Shown here: positions 37,034 to 46,067 of the stretch, in pieces | Numbering within the stretch: position 1 is the stretch's first letter | Layout of the letters: every line of letters starts with the position of its first letter | Position numbers and translations under genes: made by a program | Notes under the pieces: generated by a model | Databases searched by the model: none | What the model saw: the letters and a program-made list of their open reading frames with translations, nothing else | Told to the model about the DNA's origin: nothing | From: Moritella dasanensis ArB 0140 | Lineage (GTDB): Bacteria; Pseudomonadota; Gammaproteobacteria; Enterobacterales; Moritellaceae | Assembly (NCBI RefSeq): GCF_000276805.1 | Contig: NZ_AKXQ01000016.1 | Coordinates: 1-64,000 of the forward strand | Reading direction: 5' to 3' | Length of the DNA: 64,000 nucleotides

Positions 37034-37468
37034 ATGTATAAAACTATTTTATTACCTGTTGATCTTAACGAAGAAGGCTTTAGCCACGTTGCAGCTGAAC
37101 ACGCTTGTGCTCTGGCAAAAATGTCTGGCGCAGTAATACATTTATTGAATGTATTACCAACGTCGCAATTACCTATGGTGTCAGCACACTTCCCTGCTTC
37201 TGTTTTGCAAGAGATCCGTAAGTCAGCCTATGCGTCATTACAAGATTTTGCCAAAAAACACATTGATGACGGTATTGCAACACAGATACATATGGCTGAA
37301 GGCAAACCATCAAAAGAAATTATTAAAGCTGCAACAAAATACAATGCAGATTTAATTGTCATGCCGAGTCATAAACGCGCTAAGTTAGAACTTGCCGTCA
37401 TTGGCTCAGTAGCAGCAAGAGTTGTCAGTTCAGCATCCATTAGCGTAATGGTTGTTAAACCACAATAA
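37034..37468 (+). CDS. Universal stress protein family protein
   Basis: The 144-residue cytoplasmic protein has the UspA fold signature (MYKTILLPVDLNEEGF, ADLIVMPSHKRAK, IGSVAARVV). In ATP-binding Usps the loop reads G-x2-G-x9-G-S/T. Here the first two Gly are replaced (Pro111 and Lys114) while Gly124-Ser125 remain, so ATP binding is doubtful. Usp proteins next to TRAP permeases are known to bind or tune the transporter, TeaD of Halomonas being the described case. It is 127 bases after the permease on the same strand. A weak hairpin lies at 37477-37506. Confidence 0.85.
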   Translation: MYKTILLPVDLNEEGFSHVAAEHACALAKMSGAVIHLLNVLPTSQLPMVSAHFPASVLQEIRKSAYASLQDFAKKHIDDGIATQIHMAEGKPSKEIIKAATKYNADLIVMPSHKRAKLELAVIGSVAARVVSSASISVMVVKPQ

Positions 37469-37634
37469 AGATGTTTATGGGCAGTGTTAAATGCTGCTCA
37501 TTATTTCAAACACACTATGTAAAACAGTTATTATTTGTTAGTTAATCCTTTCTAATTCTTCCACTTCCTCTCATTTTTAGTTACTATTGCGCAATAATTC
37601 TTTGCTACCTCACTGAAATTGAAAAAGGATATTC

Positions 37635-38714
37635 ATGTCAGTTTCTGTATTAATCTGTGATGACTCAAACCTAGCGCGTAAACAAATGGCCAGAACGCTG
37701 CCTCCTTATTGGGATGTGGATGTTAGTTTTGCATCCAACGGGGCCGAGGGTATTGATGTGATCAGAGCTGGTAAAGGTAGCATCGTATTTCTCGATCTCA
37801 ATATGCCGGTGATGGATGGTTACCAAGTTTTAGAAACCATTCAAAAAGAGCAATTAAATGCCCTTGTGATTGTTGTTTCTGGTGATATCCAAGCCGAAGC
37901 TCATCAGCGCGTTACGGCATTAGGTGCATTAGCATTTATTCAAAAACCGGTAACAAGTCAGCAAATCGAAACCATCCTAATTAGCTACGGCATTGTCGAA
38001 AAAGACGAGTTCGCCCAAGCTGAAGCACAGTTAATAACCCAACAAAAAGCAGAAAAAAGACAACAAGACTTAATAAAATCAATTCCAGCTACACTACCAA
38101 CCCTTGGCGCTGAGCTAGACCTCGCACCAGAATTCCGTGATGCGTTGCAAGAAGTGGCTAACGTCGCGATGGGGCAAGCAGCAGAGCTGTTAGCACGTTT
38201 ACTCGATGTATTTGTGTTATTACCGGTTCCAAATGTGAATATTTTGGAGGCCAGCGAACTCACCATGGCATTATCAGCCGCGTCTGAGCAAGCATCGATC
38301 TCTACAGTATGCCAAGGCTTTATTTGCTCAGGTATCTCAGGTGAAGCGCTATTGTTATTCCATGACTCAAGCTTTGATGACATGGCGAAGTTAATGGGTA
38401 TTGAAAATCAGGAATCCAGTTTTCAAGAAAAAGAAATTCTCATGGATACTGCCAATATCTTGATCGGCGCATTTCTACAAGGCTTTAGCCAACAATTAAA
38501 CGTCAGCTTTAGTCAAGGTCATCCTTCTGTTCTCGGTCAACACAGTACCGTGCAAGAAATGATTAACGCCAATAACTTCCGTAAACAAAAAACAGTCGCG
38601 ATTGAAATTAACTACCAAATTGAACACCATAATGTGCAATGTGACCTGTTATTACTCTTTACTGAGAAATCACTACCCACTTTACTGAATAATCTTTCTT
38701 ACCTCATCGATTAG
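37635..38714 (+). CDS. Response regulator with C-terminal CheC-like phosphatase domain
   Basis: The 359-residue protein has a receiver domain (1-120) with the acidic pair Asp9-Asp10, the phosphoacceptor Asp54 in FLDLNMPVMDG and Lys104. A Gln/Lys-rich linker (125-150) leads to a CheC/CheX-like domain. CheC active sites follow D/S-x3-E-x2-N. The first, Asp169-Glu173-Asn176, is intact; the second, Glu267-x3-Asp271-x2-Asn274, has Asp where Glu is expected. Such fusions probably dephosphorylate CheY-like proteins, their own receiver or a partner's. The diguanylate cyclase 65 bases downstream is on the same strand, suggesting a joint signalling pathway. Confidence 0.88.
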   Translation: MSVSVLICDDSNLARKQMARTLPPYWDVDVSFASNGAEGIDVIRAGKGSIVFLDLNMPVMDGYQVLETIQKEQLNALVIVVSGDIQAEAHQRVTALGALAFIQKPVTSQQIETILISYGIVEKDEFAQAEAQLITQQKAEKRQQDLIKSIPATLPTLGAELDLAPEFRDALQEVANVAMGQAAELLARLLDVFVLLPVPNVNILEASELTMALSAASEQASISTVCQGFICSGISGEALLLFHDSSFDDMAKLMGIENQESSFQEKEILMDTANILIGAFLQGFSQQLNVSFSQGHPSVLGQHSTVQEMINANNFRKQKTVAIEINYQIEHHNVQCDLLLLFTEKSLPTLLNNLSYLID

Positions 38715-38779
38715 CTGGTTGTTATTTAATTGTCTATTTAACGACACACAAAGCAGCATAGCTACAAGGAATTGTTAAC

Positions 38780-39739
38780 ATGGAAAATCAAAATTCATTG
38801 AATGAGTTTCATTGGATCATGAATATGGTGCAAACCATTGATGCAGGTCTTGTAGTTTTGGATAAAAATTTCAATGTCCAGCTTTGGAATGACTTCATGA
38901 GTAACCACAGCGGGGTTAGCTCAAAGACGATGCAAGATACTCAACTATTTTCGCATTTTCCAGAACTACCTGAAGCATGGTTACGCAGTAAGATTGAGTC
39001 GGTATTTTTACTTAAAAATAACGCCTTTACCAGCTGGGAACAACGTCCGTATATTTTCCGTTTTAGTAATTATCGCCCTGTTACCGGTATTTCTGAATTT
39101 ATGTTTCAGAATATGACGATAATACCACTCGCATCGCTGACAGGCGAAGTCACGCACGTAAGTTTGATTATTTACGATGTAACCGATATTGCCATTAACC
39201 GTTTACAACTCGATAAAGCCAACGAAAAATTAGCGCGCCTAAGTCAAACAGACGCGCTGACACAATTGAATAACCGTCACAGTTGGAATACGCTTATTGA
39301 TGATGAATTTAAGCGTGTTAAACGATACGAACAAGTATCAACGTTAATGATGCTGGATATTGACCACTTTAAAAAAGTAAATGATACCTACGGCCACGTG
39401 GCAGGTGACAAAGTGATTGCTGAAGTATCCAGAGTGATCAAAGAAAGTGTCAGGGAAACCGATTTTGCAGCACGTTATGGCGGTGAAGAGTTTTCAATTT
39501 GTTTGACTAATACATCAGCAGACAATGCGGTTATACTCGCAGAACGCTTGCGTAAAGCGATTGAAAGCACTTTAGTTCTAGATGAAGGGAATGTTATACA
39601 AGTAACAATATCAATTGGTATGGCTGAGTTTACAGCGAATACAAGTACGGTTGATACTTGGACGAAGAATGCTGATGGTGCATTGTACAAGAGCAAGGAA
39701 AATGGTCGTAACCAATACACTATATTTCAGAACTTGTAA
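38780..39739 (+). CDS. PAS-GGDEF diguanylate cyclase
   Basis: The 319-residue cytoplasmic protein has a PAS-like sensor domain (about 10-138) and a GGDEF domain (about 150-319). The catalytic motif is GGEEF at 234-238 and the product-binding RxxD I-site (RETD, 225-228) is five residues upstream, so feedback inhibition is possible. DIDHFKKVNDTYGH carries the metal and GTP residues. It would make cyclic di-GMP from two GTP. No membrane helix is evident. The CheC-type response regulator directly upstream likely controls or shares its input. Confidence 0.94.
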   Translation: MENQNSLNEFHWIMNMVQTIDAGLVVLDKNFNVQLWNDFMSNHSGVSSKTMQDTQLFSHFPELPEAWLRSKIESVFLLKNNAFTSWEQRPYIFRFSNYRPVTGISEFMFQNMTIIPLASLTGEVTHVSLIIYDVTDIAINRLQLDKANEKLARLSQTDALTQLNNRHSWNTLIDDEFKRVKRYEQVSTLMMLDIDHFKKVNDTYGHVAGDKVIAEVSRVIKESVRETDFAARYGGEEFSICLTNTSADNAVILAERLRKAIESTLVLDEGNVIQVTISIGMAEFTANTSTVDTWTKNADGALYKSKENGRNQYTIFQNL

Positions 39740-39798
39740 TACGATTTCCTAAACAACGTGATAGTGGTCTAACACGACCGACTACAGTTTATTTAAAC

Positions 39799-39833
39799 GA
39801 AAAAGGTATAGCTTACGCTATACCTTTTTTTAT
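39799..39833 (+). terminator. Terminator of the diguanylate cyclase gene
   Basis: GGTATAGC and GCTATACC make a perfect stem around TTAC, flanked by A4 upstream and T7 downstream, so it can also work on the minus strand. Confidence 0.92.
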
Positions 39834-39935
39834 ATTTATCATTTTTACTTTTAAGCTAACTATTCTGCTGCAGTTTGATCTTTTCAGCACTTGGTTCTTC
39901 CTGAACGCTTTCTTTATGCTGGGTACTTTCTCTTG

Positions 39936-40115
39936 CTAAACAGTATCTTCTTGCTGAACAGTTTCGCTAGGCTGAATCGCTTCTGCTTCTAATGCCAATT
40001 TTTCACGTTCCGCTTTAGAAATGTAACGTGGTTTATTAGAATTTGGCGCTAGTTTAGCATTGGCTTTTTTAGCTTTTTTCTTTAATGTCGAAACAACTTT
40101 TTTCTTTCTATTCAT
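39936..40115 (-). CDS. Small lysine-rich DUF2986-like protein
   Basis: A 59-residue frame starts at the ATG of 40115, 14 bases after the stop of the yehS-like gene. The product begins MNRKKKVVSTLKKKAKKANA, then KLAPNSNKPRYISKAEREKL, which matches my memory of DUF2986 proteins of Vibrio and Shewanella. The tail is rich in Glu/Gln and ends at a TAG. The following bases in the +1 frame continue as ESTQHKESVQEEPSAEKIKL up to a TAG at 39856, with similar composition, so the C-terminus may have been cut by a small frameshift or a CAG-to-TAG change. Function unknown; the basic N-terminus suggests nucleic acid or ribosome contact, but this is a guess. Confidence 0.7.
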   Translation of the reverse strand: MNRKKKVVSTLKKKAKKANAKLAPNSNKPRYISKAEREKLALEAEAIQPSETVQQEDTV

Positions 40116-40129
40116 TATATTTGATCTTA

Positions 40130-40603
40130 CTACTTGTCTTCAGTTTCAGGTCGGTGTTTTATTTGCAGGCCAGCAAGGAAGTTACGTAATACTTGATCTT
40201 TACATTCACGGAAGTGTTTGTGATCAGCTTTACGGAAAAATGCACTTAGTTCATGCTTACCTAAACGGAATCCAGCAAGTTCTAATAAATCAAGAACGTC
40301 TTCATTCTTAAGGTCTAACGCAATTTTTAACTTACGTAAAATAATGTTGTTATTAATCGCATGCTCAGGTTCAGGTTGTGGGCCGTCTTTTTTACCACGG
40401 TTTTCATTAATTAGACCATTCAAAAAAGTAGCCATCTGCGTATCACTACAACTTACATATGCTGCATCGTCATCTTTTTTTAACCAATCGCTGATTTCAC
40501 CACGTGTAATATCTGCTTCAGCTTGTTTAAACAAGGCAATCATCTTGTTGTCACTGAAATTAAATGTGTAGCGAATACGGCGTAAAATATCATTATTGGT
40601 CAT
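40130..40603 (-). CDS. yehS: DUF1456 family protein, YehS-like
   Basis: The 157-residue protein consists of two similar helical halves: NNDILRRIRYTFNFSDNKMI near the start and NNIILRKLKIALDLKNEDVL near residue 85, a tandem repeat that defines DUF1456. Length equals E. coli YehS (156). No enzymatic residues are known. The small DUF2986-like gene follows at 14 bases, likely in the same transcript. It starts with the ATG at 40603; the upstream TCCTAATTAG sequence is AT-rich. Confidence 0.9.
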   Translation of the reverse strand: MTNNDILRRIRYTFNFSDNKMIALFKQAEADITRGEISDWLKKDDDAAYVSCSDTQMATFLNGLINENRGKKDGPQPEPEHAINNNIILRKLKIALDLKNEDVLDLLELAGFRLGKHELSAFFRKADHKHFRECKDQVLRNFLAGLQIKHRPETEDK

Positions 40604-40724
40604 TAATTAGTCCTAATAAGGCTAGCGTGATGTCGTTATGACTCACAATTTAAGTTATGGCGCACAGTATAGCAGATAACCGATAGCTGATAACAGGCAA
40701 GTTGCCTATATACTGACTGCGCGT

Positions 40725-41963
40725 TTAATCATCTAATAACCAACACCTTATTTTGCTATATACATCAGGATGATAAAGTAGGTCCATGTGATTCATATCG
40801 CGACCAACCCATTGATGTTGTTCTGGGAACGTCAAATGAAGTAAATCATCATTATGGCGACCTAACGCACTATCAACATTCACCAGTCCATCACCAATTA
40901 AACCATCACCGACAACGGTTGACTGCTTACTTTTTACTGCCGCTACCGTATAACAACGCACACCATTGGGTAACGCTAATGATCCACGATCGTCCGCGTT
41001 ATAACTAAAGCGATCTTTTCCCTGCCAATCTTCATCAATGATCGAACCGTAACGTAAATCAGTAATACCAGCACTGCGAATTTGACCTAACTTAGCAAAC
41101 GGTAAACTATAGGGATTTGAACCCAGTAAAATATCAATCAGGTTACCGCCTTTTTCAAGCGCTGCCCCATGATGCGGCGTACCCAAAAACACCATTTTAT
41201 TCACCTGTGCTAACCAAGTATGTTGGGCTTTTTCACCATAATGGAACGCACTGCGAGAGACTAAGCCGCCCATGCTGTGAGCAAGAATAGAAAGGGATAA
41301 CGGTTGCGGTGATATCGTGACTAAATATTCTAATAACGCGGCTAAATCACGACCATTTTCAGAAATATGACGACCGGTATTATAATGTAAGTAAATCGGT
41401 TCATAGCCAAGATCACGTGCTAATTCAATACCATGGTCATGCTCATCAACTTGCCACTGCAAATCGTTCATGCATAACCCATGTACCATCAACAATATTT
41501 TACCATCGGATTTTTCAATCAGATTACGTAATGCCACATCAGATAATGCTTTACCGTCACGGCGTAATTGCATGATCACAGCAAGGGGATTATCACGTTC
41601 CAATAAATAGTCACCTAATACACCATTAAGCATCGAAATGGCGACTTCACGTTTGAGTGATGACTCATGCTGGCCAAGCACCGATCCAAATTGCGATAAA
41701 GAAAGGTCAATTTTATCACCAACGAATGCAGTGACATTGCGAATATTACGATAGACAAAACCTGTCACACCACGTGTTTTTGTCGGTTGGTCTTTATCAT
41801 TAAGGCCTAAACTCAAAATGGTATAATGCAGTGCTTCAACAATGTCAGTTAAACCTGTCACGGCGTCTACCGCAAGCTGATTAACACCACGAATGTCATT
41901 GGCACGATCGGAATGAGAGAGCTTTATTTCTAGGCTTTTTAATTTTCTGCGGGTGTTAAACAT
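40725..41963 (-). CDS. Alpha/beta hydrolase, lipase or PGAP1-like
   Basis: The 412-residue protein has a helical N-terminal part of about 150 residues and then an alpha/beta-hydrolase domain. The oxyanion segment is VHGLCMNDLQW (160-170), and the nucleophile elbow is AHSMGG with Ser230, an A-x-S-x-G variant of G-x-S-x-G. MVFLGTPHHGAALEKGG follows, as in triacylglycerol lipases and PGAP1-like enzymes. The closing histidine is probably in the final NHMDLLYHPDVY. No signal peptide is evident, so it should be cytosolic or membrane-associated. Substrate unknown, likely a lipid or ester. Confidence 0.85.
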   Translation of the reverse strand: MFNTRRKLKSLEIKLSHSDRANDIRGVNQLAVDAVTGLTDIVEALHYTILSLGLNDKDQPTKTRGVTGFVYRNIRNVTAFVGDKIDLSLSQFGSVLGQHESSLKREVAISMLNGVLGDYLLERDNPLAVIMQLRRDGKALSDVALRNLIEKSDGKILLMVHGLCMNDLQWQVDEHDHGIELARDLGYEPIYLHYNTGRHISENGRDLAALLEYLVTISPQPLSLSILAHSMGGLVSRSAFHYGEKAQHTWLAQVNKMVFLGTPHHGAALEKGGNLIDILLGSNPYSLPFAKLGQIRSAGITDLRYGSIIDEDWQGKDRFSYNADDRGSLALPNGVRCYTVAAVKSKQSTVVGDGLIGDGLVNVDSALGRHNDDLLHLTFPEQHQWVGRDMNHMDLLYHPDVYSKIRCWLLDD

Positions 41964-42042
41964 ACAGCACCTTTTGTATTTAGCGTTAGCAACGAATTAA
42001 AATCATTACTCTGTTGTAACGCTAAATACTTGAATGCGCAAT

Positions 42043-42939
42043 CTAGGTTTTTGCAGCGTTAGCTTGGCGTTGTAATAAAAAGGTCGCCGATGCTGACAAT
42101 AAAATGCCGGGAACCACTTGCATACTGATACTTTGCCCGTTCACCAACAGTGACAACAACGCAACCACAGCAGGGTTCATGTAGATATAAGCCATGACGC
42201 GAGTCGGCCCTAATGCCACCGTCGTTTTCTGATATAAGTAGACTGTCATCAGTGTTGCACCTATGACTAAATAGGCCATATAAAATACCGATTCACCTTG
42301 GATCAAATGCCACTCTAGCGGTAATCCAGATATCAACAGAGCCAGTCCCATCCAAATACAGCCACCGAGTAAGGTACTAAATACCATGACAATCAATTCA
42401 TCACCACGGTATAAACGCTTCATCGAAATTGAATAACAGCACATAGACAAACAGCCTGCGATAAACAATAAGTCACCGTTATTAAGTGAGAAATCCAGTA
42501 ATCGAGACAAGTCTCCGGCGAAAATAACCCAGCAAGTGCCTAACGCACCGAGTAGGTAAATCATCAGTTGTTTCACTTTAATTTTATCTTTAAATACCAA
42601 TACACATAATATAGCGGTAATGAATGGCACCAAGGTATATAAGGTACCGGTATTCAACGTCGTGGTTATTTTCAATGCTTCAAACTGACAGATAAAGAAC
42701 ATTGAATAAAACAGGCTAATCACCATCGAACGTGGCAAGGTGCGTAACACCTTATTGCGCCATTTTTTGGTGAATAGAATAAACGGTAACAATATACTCA
42801 CCGCACCAGTGAAGCGCAGCAAGGTTAAAGAAAATGGGTTTACTAGCCCTGCTAGATTTGCAGATGCTAAAAATGATCCTGCAACTAAGGTCGTTGCAAG
42901 TATCACCAGAAGGTGAAACTTTATATTTGATTGTGCCAA
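42043..42939 (-). CDS. EamA/DMT-family transporter
   Basis: The 298-residue protein has ten hydrophobic helices in two repeats, the layout of drug/metabolite-type exporters (EamA). The first repeat includes SFLASANLAGLVNPFSLTLLRF, and the second shows VIGATLMTVYLYQKTTVALGPTRVMAYIYMNPAVVALLS, the typical end-of-repeat motif with Pro. Substrate cannot be predicted. It lies between two hydrolase genes on the same strand, with gaps of about 80 and 140 bases. Confidence 0.88.
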   Translation of the reverse strand: MAQSNIKFHLLVILATTLVAGSFLASANLAGLVNPFSLTLLRFTGAVSILLPFILFTKKWRNKVLRTLPRSMVISLFYSMFFICQFEALKITTTLNTGTLYTLVPFITAILCVLVFKDKIKVKQLMIYLLGALGTCWVIFAGDLSRLLDFSLNNGDLLFIAGCLSMCCYSISMKRLYRGDELIVMVFSTLLGGCIWMGLALLISGLPLEWHLIQGESVFYMAYLVIGATLMTVYLYQKTTVALGPTRVMAYIYMNPAVVALLSLLVNGQSISMQVVPGILLSASATFLLQRQANAAKT

Positions 42940-43082
42940 GCCTAGGCCTTACTTTATTAGTGGGTGGTATTTTTCGGCAAGACTAGCACGCAAACAACAT
43001 AATTTCACTCGGTACTTTAGAAGTGTAAAGATTTTCTAGTTAAAATTAGTTTTTGTTTGATAAAAAATAATTTAAGCCCCCC

Positions 43083-43934
43083 CTACGAAGATGAAGCTAA
43101 CCAATTTGATGTATCTTGCCAGACGGATTCAGACATCGAACGCTTAAAAAAACCAAAATGATCAATCGATCGCATACCAACTTGCTTCGGATCCACCACT
43201 ATCATATCTGATGGTGCATTTTTAAAATGTTGTTGCAGCGCTTTAACACAACTTGGTGGGGCAAATCGGTTGTCATCTGCCATCGCATAAAATCGCATAT
43301 TACCCTTATAGCGGTGATAACCATCGTGTAACTCGTTACCTTGTTCATCAGTATAGAAGGGTTTGCGGCCAAAGCGACTCCAATCTCTGATTACTTGTTT
43401 TGGTAAATATTCAGCCCCCAACACCCATTTAGGTAATCCTTTATTCGCGCTATAGAACAAAGGTAAAACACAATAAAAGAATAACACCGATAATGGCTGG
43501 TCTTTACGACCCCAATTCTTCCAATGGATCTGTTGTGCGGCAATATTAAGAAATGATTCATAACGATTGTTATTAGGTGTTATACCCAGTAGCTGCCCAC
43601 CTATAGAATGACCAATTCCTGAAATTTTCATGTCTGGGTAATGCGTTTGAGCCCAACTTAATACCGCGTCCATATCAAGCTGCCCCCAATGTATCATACT
43701 GGCTGGTTTGGCGTTGACACTCGCTTGTTTACTGTCGCCAATACCACGATAGTCATAAGTTATAATGGTAAAGCCTTGCGCACATAAAAATGCCGCATAA
43801 GGTTGATAATACTTACGCAAAACCCCTGTGGCACCGTTAATAATCACAATACGGCCATTACTGCTCTCTGGTTTAAACTCACTTGCGACAAGTTGGTAAC
43901 CATCAAGCGTACTCACTTCAATTGTATTTATCAT
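43083..43934 (-). CDS. Predicted alpha/beta hydrolase (COG4757-like)
   Basis: The 283-residue protein begins with a beta strand typical of serine aminopeptidase-like hydrolases (VSTLDGYQLVASEF), followed by YDYRGIGDS and the nucleophile region GIGHSIGGQLLG, with Ser in G-H-S-I-G. A late Asp (MADDNRFAPP) and His (IDHFGFF) fit the acid and base of the triad. Substrate unknown, cytosolic by sequence. The two hydrolases and the transporter on this strand may share a transcript, but gaps leave this uncertain. Confidence 0.83.
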   Translation of the reverse strand: MINTIEVSTLDGYQLVASEFKPESSNGRIVIINGATGVLRKYYQPYAAFLCAQGFTIITYDYRGIGDSKQASVNAKPASMIHWGQLDMDAVLSWAQTHYPDMKISGIGHSIGGQLLGITPNNNRYESFLNIAAQQIHWKNWGRKDQPLSVLFFYCVLPLFYSANKGLPKWVLGAEYLPKQVIRDWSRFGRKPFYTDEQGNELHDGYHRYKGNMRFYAMADDNRFAPPSCVKALQQHFKNAPSDMIVVDPKQVGMRSIDHFGFFKRSMSESVWQDTSNWLASSS

Positions 43935-44175
43935 GATATTAATCCATTAAGTACAAAAATAAATGTCACCCAAGCTTATACATATAAAGTTGATTTGGCA
44001 TTGGCTGTAATGACAAGGTGATTTTTAGACTTTATTGACCTAGGTTAGAGAATGACGATAACTCAATACGAACAACTTTTTATCTGCCACTATTTGCCTT
44101 ACTATGCGTCTAACAAAATACCCTTATTTAGCACCACGAATACATCGCCGTAAAATAATTTGTTAGGAATATATA

Positions 44176-45924
44176 ATGCTCACAGATATTGAAATTTCAA
44201 ACCAAGCAAGTCCTCAATCTATCTCTGAAATAGCGAATAAACTGGGGATCCTTAACGATGAATTAATATCGTTTGGTCACGCCAAAGCCAAAGTAGACCT
44301 TGCCTTACTTAAGCGCTTAACAACAACAAAAGACGGTAAATTAATCATAGTCACAGCGGTTACCCCGACCCCTCACGGTGAAGGTAAAACAGTCACGACG
44401 ATTGGCTTAACACAAGGACTTGCTCATATTGGCAAAAAGTCGTGTGCTTGTATTCGTCAACCAAGCATGGGCCCGGTTTTTGGTGTCAAAGGTGGCGCTG
44501 CAGGCGGTGGTTACGCGCAAGTGATTCCAATGCAAGAAATGAACTTGCACCTAACCGGTGATATTCATGCTGTGAGCAGTGCCCATAATCTCGCTGCTGC
44601 GGCGCTTGATGCACGCTTGTTTCATGAGACTCGATTAGGTGCCGTAGAATTTACCCATCAATCTGACCAAGCAGCCCTTAATATTGACCCGCAACAGATC
44701 CTTTGGCGTCGGGTAATCGATCACAACGAACGGAGTTTACGTCATATTACCGTTGGTCTTTCTATTGTTAATGGCCCTATTAATGGACCAGTACATGATT
44801 CTGGCTTTGATATTACCGCGGCATCAGAGTTAATGGCGATCTTAGCGTTAAGTCATAATTTAACCGACATGCGCAAACGAATTGGTCGCTTAGTTCTTGC
44901 GCTCGATACTTCAGGTAATCCGATTACCGCTGAAGACCTTAGTGTAGCGGGTGCTATGACCGCCATTATGGTCGAAGCAATCAAACCAACGTTAATGCAA
45001 ACCCTGAATGGTCAACCTTGTCTTATTCATGCGGGTCCATTTGCTAATATCGCCCATGGTAACTCTTCTATCATCGCGGATAATATCGCGCTTAAGCTAG
45101 CTGATTTTGTCGTCACCGAAGCAGGCTTTGGCTCAGATATGGGTTTTGAGAAATTCTGTAATATTAAAGTCAGAGAATCAGGTAAAAAACCGGATGCCGC
45201 AGTGCTCGTCGTGACGCTAAAAGCACTTAAGGCGAATAGTGCTATCACTCTCGATATAGAGAATGATAGCAAGAGTGATACTGATATTAACGAACCTGAT
45301 ATGCCCAGACTACAAGCCGGGTTTGCCAACTTAAATTGGCACATCAATAATGTCGCTAAATATGGTGTACCTGTTGTTGTCGCTATTAATCACTTCCCTA
45401 CTGACACACAAGCAGAGCTAGATTGGTTACAACAAGCAGTAGCTAAAACAGCAGCGTTTGGTTGTGAAATCAGTCAGTCATTTTCCCAAGGTGCCAGAGG
45501 GGCAGAACAACTCGCCAAGACAGTGGCAGCGGCGACAGAGCAAGCCAGTGACTTCAAATTTCTCTATGATGTAAATACCAGTATTATCAGTAAACTACTG
45601 ACATTGGCTGAAAGTGGCTATGGTGCTAACAGCGTTAAACTAACAACCCAAGCAACTGCGCAAATGCAGCGGTTCGAAACTCTTGGCTTCTCGCATTTAC
45701 CACTGTGTATTGCTAAGACGCCTATGTCTATTAGCCATGATCCAAGCATTAAAGGTGTGCCAGATAATTTCGAACTGCCCGTTACAGAGCTAAGGTTGAA
45801 TGCTGGCGCAGGTTTTATTACCGCGCTTGTTGGTAAAGTGATGACAATGCCTGGGCTCAATATCAAACCCAATTATCGTAATATCGATATTGATGACGCT
45901 GGCAATATCATTGGATTAGATTAA
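44176..45924 (+). CDS. fhs: Formate-tetrahydrofolate ligase
   Basis: The 582-residue enzyme forms 10-formyl-tetrahydrofolate from formate, ATP and tetrahydrofolate, feeding one-carbon units to purines and formyl-Met. The P-loop is [13 protein letters not shown] (63-75). [23 protein letters not shown] and [17 protein letters not shown] are the classic signatures. The length is slightly above the common 555-560, the difference lying in short insertions near residues 355-375 ([17 protein letters not shown]). A weak 9-bp hairpin follows at 45932-45964. Confidence 0.97.
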   Translation: MLTDIEISNQASPQSISEIANKLGILNDELISFGHAKAKVDLALLKRLTTTKDGKLIIVTAVTPTPHGEGKTVTTIGLTQGLAHIGKKSCACIRQPSMGPVFGVKGGAAGGGYAQVIPMQEMNLHLTGDIHAVSSAHNLAAAALDARLFHETRLGAVEFTHQSDQAALNIDPQQILWRRVIDHNERSLRHITVGLSIVNGPINGPVHDSGFDITAASELMAILALSHNLTDMRKRIGRLVLALDTSGNPITAEDLSVAGAMTAIMVEAIKPTLMQTLNGQPCLIHAGPFANIAHGNSSIIADNIALKLADFVVTEAGFGSDMGFEKFCNIKVRESGKKPDAAVLVVTLKALKANSAITLDIENDSKSDTDINEPDMPRLQAGFANLNWHINNVAKYGVPVVVAINHFPTDTQAELDWLQQAVAKTAAFGCEISQSFSQGARGAEQLAKTVAAATEQASDFKFLYDVNTSIISKLLTLAESGYGANSVKLTTQATAQMQRFETLGFSHLPLCIAKTPMSISHDPSIKGVPDNFELPVTELRLNAGAGFITALVGKVMTMPGLNIKPNYRNIDIDDAGNIIGLD

Positions 45925-46067
45925 AGCAAACTGCTTATCCCTGCTTCAATAACCTGGGATAAGCGACTAAGTTATAACAAAACATAAACAGGCGTTAATT
46001 TCAATCTGGTTTCACTCATCACAGCAGTGTACAATGCGCGGCTGTGTGATTTTATTGGAATTAAATT

